NCBI RefSeq assembly: GCF_000321225.1
Contig: NW_004450380.1
Coordinates: 838,860 to 902,859, forward strand
Length of the DNA: 64,000 bases
Direction of reading: 5' to 3'
Source: Odobenus rosmarus divergens
Taxonomy: Eukaryota; Chordata; Mammalia; Carnivora; Odobenidae
Position numbers and translations under genes: made by a program. Below, piece by piece: positions 61,044 through 64,000 of this stretch (positions are counted from its first letter, which is position 1; each line of letters begins with the position of its first letter). The notes under the pieces are model-generated. The model saw only the letters and a program-made list of their open reading frames with translations. It ran no database searches and was not told the origin of the DNA.

Positions 61044-62045
61044 ATTAATTTTCTATTTTGCCCCTAAACCAATATCATCTTAATTTTCCCTCCCCTGTCC
61101 TGGACACAGCTCTCAAAACACTCCTGTATCAACAGACACACTGCAGACTCTCACTGAGGAATGCAGAGGTGCTGGCAGAAGCAGAAACGCTCAACTGTAA
61201 ATCTCAGCTACCTTTAGATGTTAACTCAATGGATGGCATTAACTGCAAACCTGACATATTTTCCCAAAAGATGCATTAAACCTCAAATGTATCTGTCTTT
61301 GAAAGCTCATTGGTTTTCGGGAAATGTCGCTCCAGACGATGTAAATAGGAAGACCACAGTGCTGGGCTGAGGGCTGTGCTTCCCGTTTACCAACAAGGCA
61401 TTATCAGAGCTGTGTGTCCTTGCAGTCTCAAGACCACAGCGTGGCGGCAAGATGGCAGCCCCCCAAATCCTTCCACGCTGACCCTCTCCCAGATTTTACA
61501 TGGTGTCAAGTCACTCTGTCATTTGCTATCATTCTAAAGCACTGTGTTTCTTTCCAGTGTAAGTGAAAGAATAGAGAGAAAACATGCCCCTGAACTTGTT
61601 AGAGTAAGTCGTAGTCCTGGTGTAGCTGGAGGTACAGCAGGGGAATACAGATGCCAAGGTTGCTGAGGGTCAGTCTCCCCTGACCTTCCTCAGCAACAAA
61701 TCAATTGCTACCTCCCAGTCTCTATGTTCTTTCTTCTGTTTTCAGTGTTGGCACTCTAGAAATAGACAGCAGGGCTTGAAACTTGCAGGGAAAGCTCATA
61801 CAGACGGTTTCTATGGAACTGCAACCGTCACCCTATTTGAATATTATGTTTATGTCCACGACTCTGATATAGATCAAAAAGCCCAGGAACACAGACACTG
61901 GCAATAAAAATTGCCAACACTACTGAAGGCTTAGATTTGCCACAGACAATAATCTAATGCTGTAATTCTACCTCTTTAAAACATCAAGAGAGTAAGCTTA
62001 CATAAGGATTCTGGTTTAATTAATCTCTGTTCTCCTGAAAAACTG

Positions 62046-62247
62046 TTTTTGTTTTTTGTGTTTTTTTGAGAGAGACAGTGTGCAAGTGGGAGGTGGGGTT
62101 ACAGAGGGAGAGGGAGAGAGAACCTCAAGCAGGCTCCATGACCAGCATGGAGACTGACATGCGGGGCTCAATCTCATGACTCCGAGACCATGACCTGAGC
62201 CGAAATCAAGAGTCATATGCTCAGATGACTGAGCCACACAGGCGCCC
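62046..62247 (-). mobile_element. Diverged CAN-SINE with target-site duplication
   Basis: Minus-strand copy with CTCCTGAAAAACTG at 62032-62045 and 62248-62261. The body is more diverged than the others, although the duplication is intact. Confidence 0.92.
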
Positions 62248-62775
62248 CTCCTGAAAAACTGGTTTTATGCTTTGTGTGTGTGTATATGTATATGCACACA
62301 CACACAGGGAAAGTGGGAATATGGAAAGAGGATTTATTTCTAACAAAACTAATAAATCTATGGCAAACATTGCTTAGTTATATTATCTGCTAAGATTTAG
62401 AATACCAGTTAACATTTTTGGACAGATTACCAGAAACTCCAATACCTATCCTTCATTTTCACAAAACCACACAGTAGTAATTCATGTCCACAATGTTCAC
62501 TTGATCCTATAAAAAAAAATGCACCAAGGTTCCCAAGGTATGTATCACAATAATATACAAATATTATATCCTAACTTGAGCCCAGCAAAGTCAATATTTT
62601 AGCTATAACAAACATTAAATGTTTAATTAATACATCTGTTTTCCCTGCTGGAATTTAGAAGGGCTTTTTAACACACAGTATGCATGGTTTGCACTGCTTT
62701 GAAAGTAACCCCCAGAAATTTGAACTTATACTTTCTTTTCCTTGATCAATGTCCTCATTTAAAAAGAGCTTCACA

Positions 62776-64000
62776 ATGAGGCAAGATGGCAGAGGAGTAG
62801 GAGACCTGGATTTCGTCTGGTCTCAGGAATTCAACTGGATAGGGATCAAACCATTCTAAACACCTAGGACCTCAACAGGAGATCGAAGAAAAGAATAGCA
62901 ACAACTCTCTGAACAGAAAAGCGACCACTTTCTGGAAGGGAGGACGTGCAGAGAGAAGTGAATCCAAGGCGATATTCGGGAGGAGAGACAGCGGGGGGGG
63001 GGGGGGGGGGGGGGGCCCTCCGTCAGCCGCTTCTGGCAAGTGCTAGAGCCACGGAGCACAAAATCGGAACTTGTAGAAGTTGGCTCCACTGAGGGACGTC
63101 GCTCCAGTGGCTAAGAGGAGGGTGGAACCCTCGCAGGACAGTATGGTCTCAGGACCCTCGGGGTCACAAAAAGACCGGGGGTGCCTGAGTGTGGCAGAGC
63201 TCCAGGGTATCGGAGTGGGGAAGCCGGCTGCAGAGATGCAACCGAGGCACGGGCTCTCAGCTCGGGGTTGCCATAAACTGTGATCCGCGGCGCAGCCGGA
63301 CCACTGCTCCTCCAGCAGGGACCCAACAAACGGCAGATCCGGGGAGACTCCCCTGCCTCCCCGGGGAGGAGCACCGCGGGAGGACACCATAGGGATCTGC
63401 TGGGTTTGGAGACTCCACACTGAGTTGGGTGCCAGAGATAGAAACGCCCGGTCACAAGCCGGATGAGCACGGAGTGTGGCCGGAGACCAGGGAGACGGGA
63501 GTGATTGACTGCTTTTCTCTGAGGGCGCACTGAGGAGTGGGGCCCCGAGTTCTCGGCTCCTCCGGGCGGAGATTGGGAGGCCGCCATTTTCACTCTCGTG
63601 CTCCAAAGATGTACCGAAAGCTTGCAGGGAAAAAAAGCTCCCGAGAGCAAATCTGAGCAGATTACTTAGCCCGGACGACAAGGGCGGGGTAATTCCGCCT
63701 CCCGCAAAGACATTTGGGAACCACGGCAACAGGCCCCTCCCCCAGAAGATCAGCACGAACAGCCAGCCAAGACCAAGCAAGTTTACCCATCAAGGAGAAT
63801 GGGAGAACTCCAGCGCTAGGGGAATACTGCACATAGAATCCATGGCTTTTTTATCATGATTCTTTATTCTTTCAAAGTTAATTTTTTTAACTGTCTTTTT
63901 TTTTTAATTTTTCTTTTTCCCTTTTTCAACCAACATCTTATCAATCCCTTTTTAAAAAACATTTTTATTTTTCATTTTTAGAGTCATATTCTATCCCTTC
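62776..64000 (+). mobile_element. Young L1 5'UTR/promoter, runs off the window
   Basis: Begins near TGAGGCAAGATGGCAGAGGA (the AAGATGGC YY1 site typical of L1 starts). It continues through about 1.2 kb of GC-rich carnivore L1 5'UTR with a 23-G run (62993-63015), and ends in the T-rich segment that precedes ORF1. The start is intact, so the element may be full length; ORF1 and ORF2 lie beyond 64000. It is antisense to AKT3. Long minus-strand frames here (63043-63780) are 5'UTR shadows. Confidence 0.88.

Larger units (their letters stand above)
53464..64000 (-). other. AKT3: AKT3 intron (partial), repeat-rich
   Basis: Upstream intron of AKT3 running off the window. No further kinase exon was found. 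It is dominated by mobile elements from 54.6 kb onward, with a modest CpG-rich patch at about 54.9-55.1 kb. The 53464-54580 and 61050-62030 stretches show nothing recognisable. Confidence 0.85.

Noticed and set aside
63043..63780. 245-codon minus-strand frame
   Set aside because: Antisense shadow of the L1 5'UTR; no protein family features.
1..64000. tRNA genes suggested by tRNA-like heads
   Set aside because: All such sequences are CAN-SINE heads with SINE tails; none folds as a free-standing tRNA gene. No CRISPR array or prokaryotic signal is present.

Overview
This is mammalian nuclear DNA, almost certainly from a carnivore and probably a caniform. It holds 13 copies of the tRNA-Lys-derived CAN-SINE, recognised by the 'gcctgggtggctcag' head and the CT-rich/AAATAAA tail. 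It also holds carnivore-type L1 pieces, over a background of ancient MIR, L2, hAT and MaLR relics. Most open reading frames here are chance frames in introns or repeats. Species cannot be fixed from sequence alone.

The window covers the tail-to-tail junction of two genes recognised from their translated exons. SDCCAG8 (centrosome/cilium coiled-coil protein) runs on the + strand. Bases 1-33781 are one of its late introns, 33782-33908 is its penultimate exon, and 42707 to about 43050 is its terminal exon, coding LPSMRQSDC and then stop. AKT3 (AGC-family Ser/Thr kinase) runs on the - strand. Exon 53361-53463 carries the turn motif, and exon 48211-48296 carries the hydrophobic motif and canonical C-terminus. 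A long 3'UTR follows, running down to about 42.67 kb. Bases 53464-64000 are AKT3 intron.

The most striking feature is at 42694-42737. The alternative last coding exon of the short 465-residue AKT3 isoform (CQQSDCRMLGNWKK, stop) lies exactly antisense to the last coding bases, stop codon and splice acceptor of SDCCAG8. An 11-base palindrome makes both proteins encode QSDC from opposite strands.

Region by region: 1-20 kb is intron with scattered SINE/MIR relics and a perfect CRE-like inverted repeat at 9.09 kb. At 20.3-20.66 kb there is an orphan intronic CpG island. At 22.0-24.4 kb there is an RFX X-box-like site and then a cluster of four SINEs. The 25-33 kb stretch is GC-rich intron with DNA-transposon relics and a promoter-like GC-box/YY1 cluster at 32.35 kb. 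From 29.43 to 51.58 kb there is no CAN-SINE, and this gap contains both 3' ends. The 51.5-64 kb stretch is AKT3 intron, heavily colonised by SINEs, an old antisense L1 with a younger L1 tail nested in it, a MaLR LTR, and, at the right edge, the 5'UTR/promoter of a young L1 that continues out of the window.
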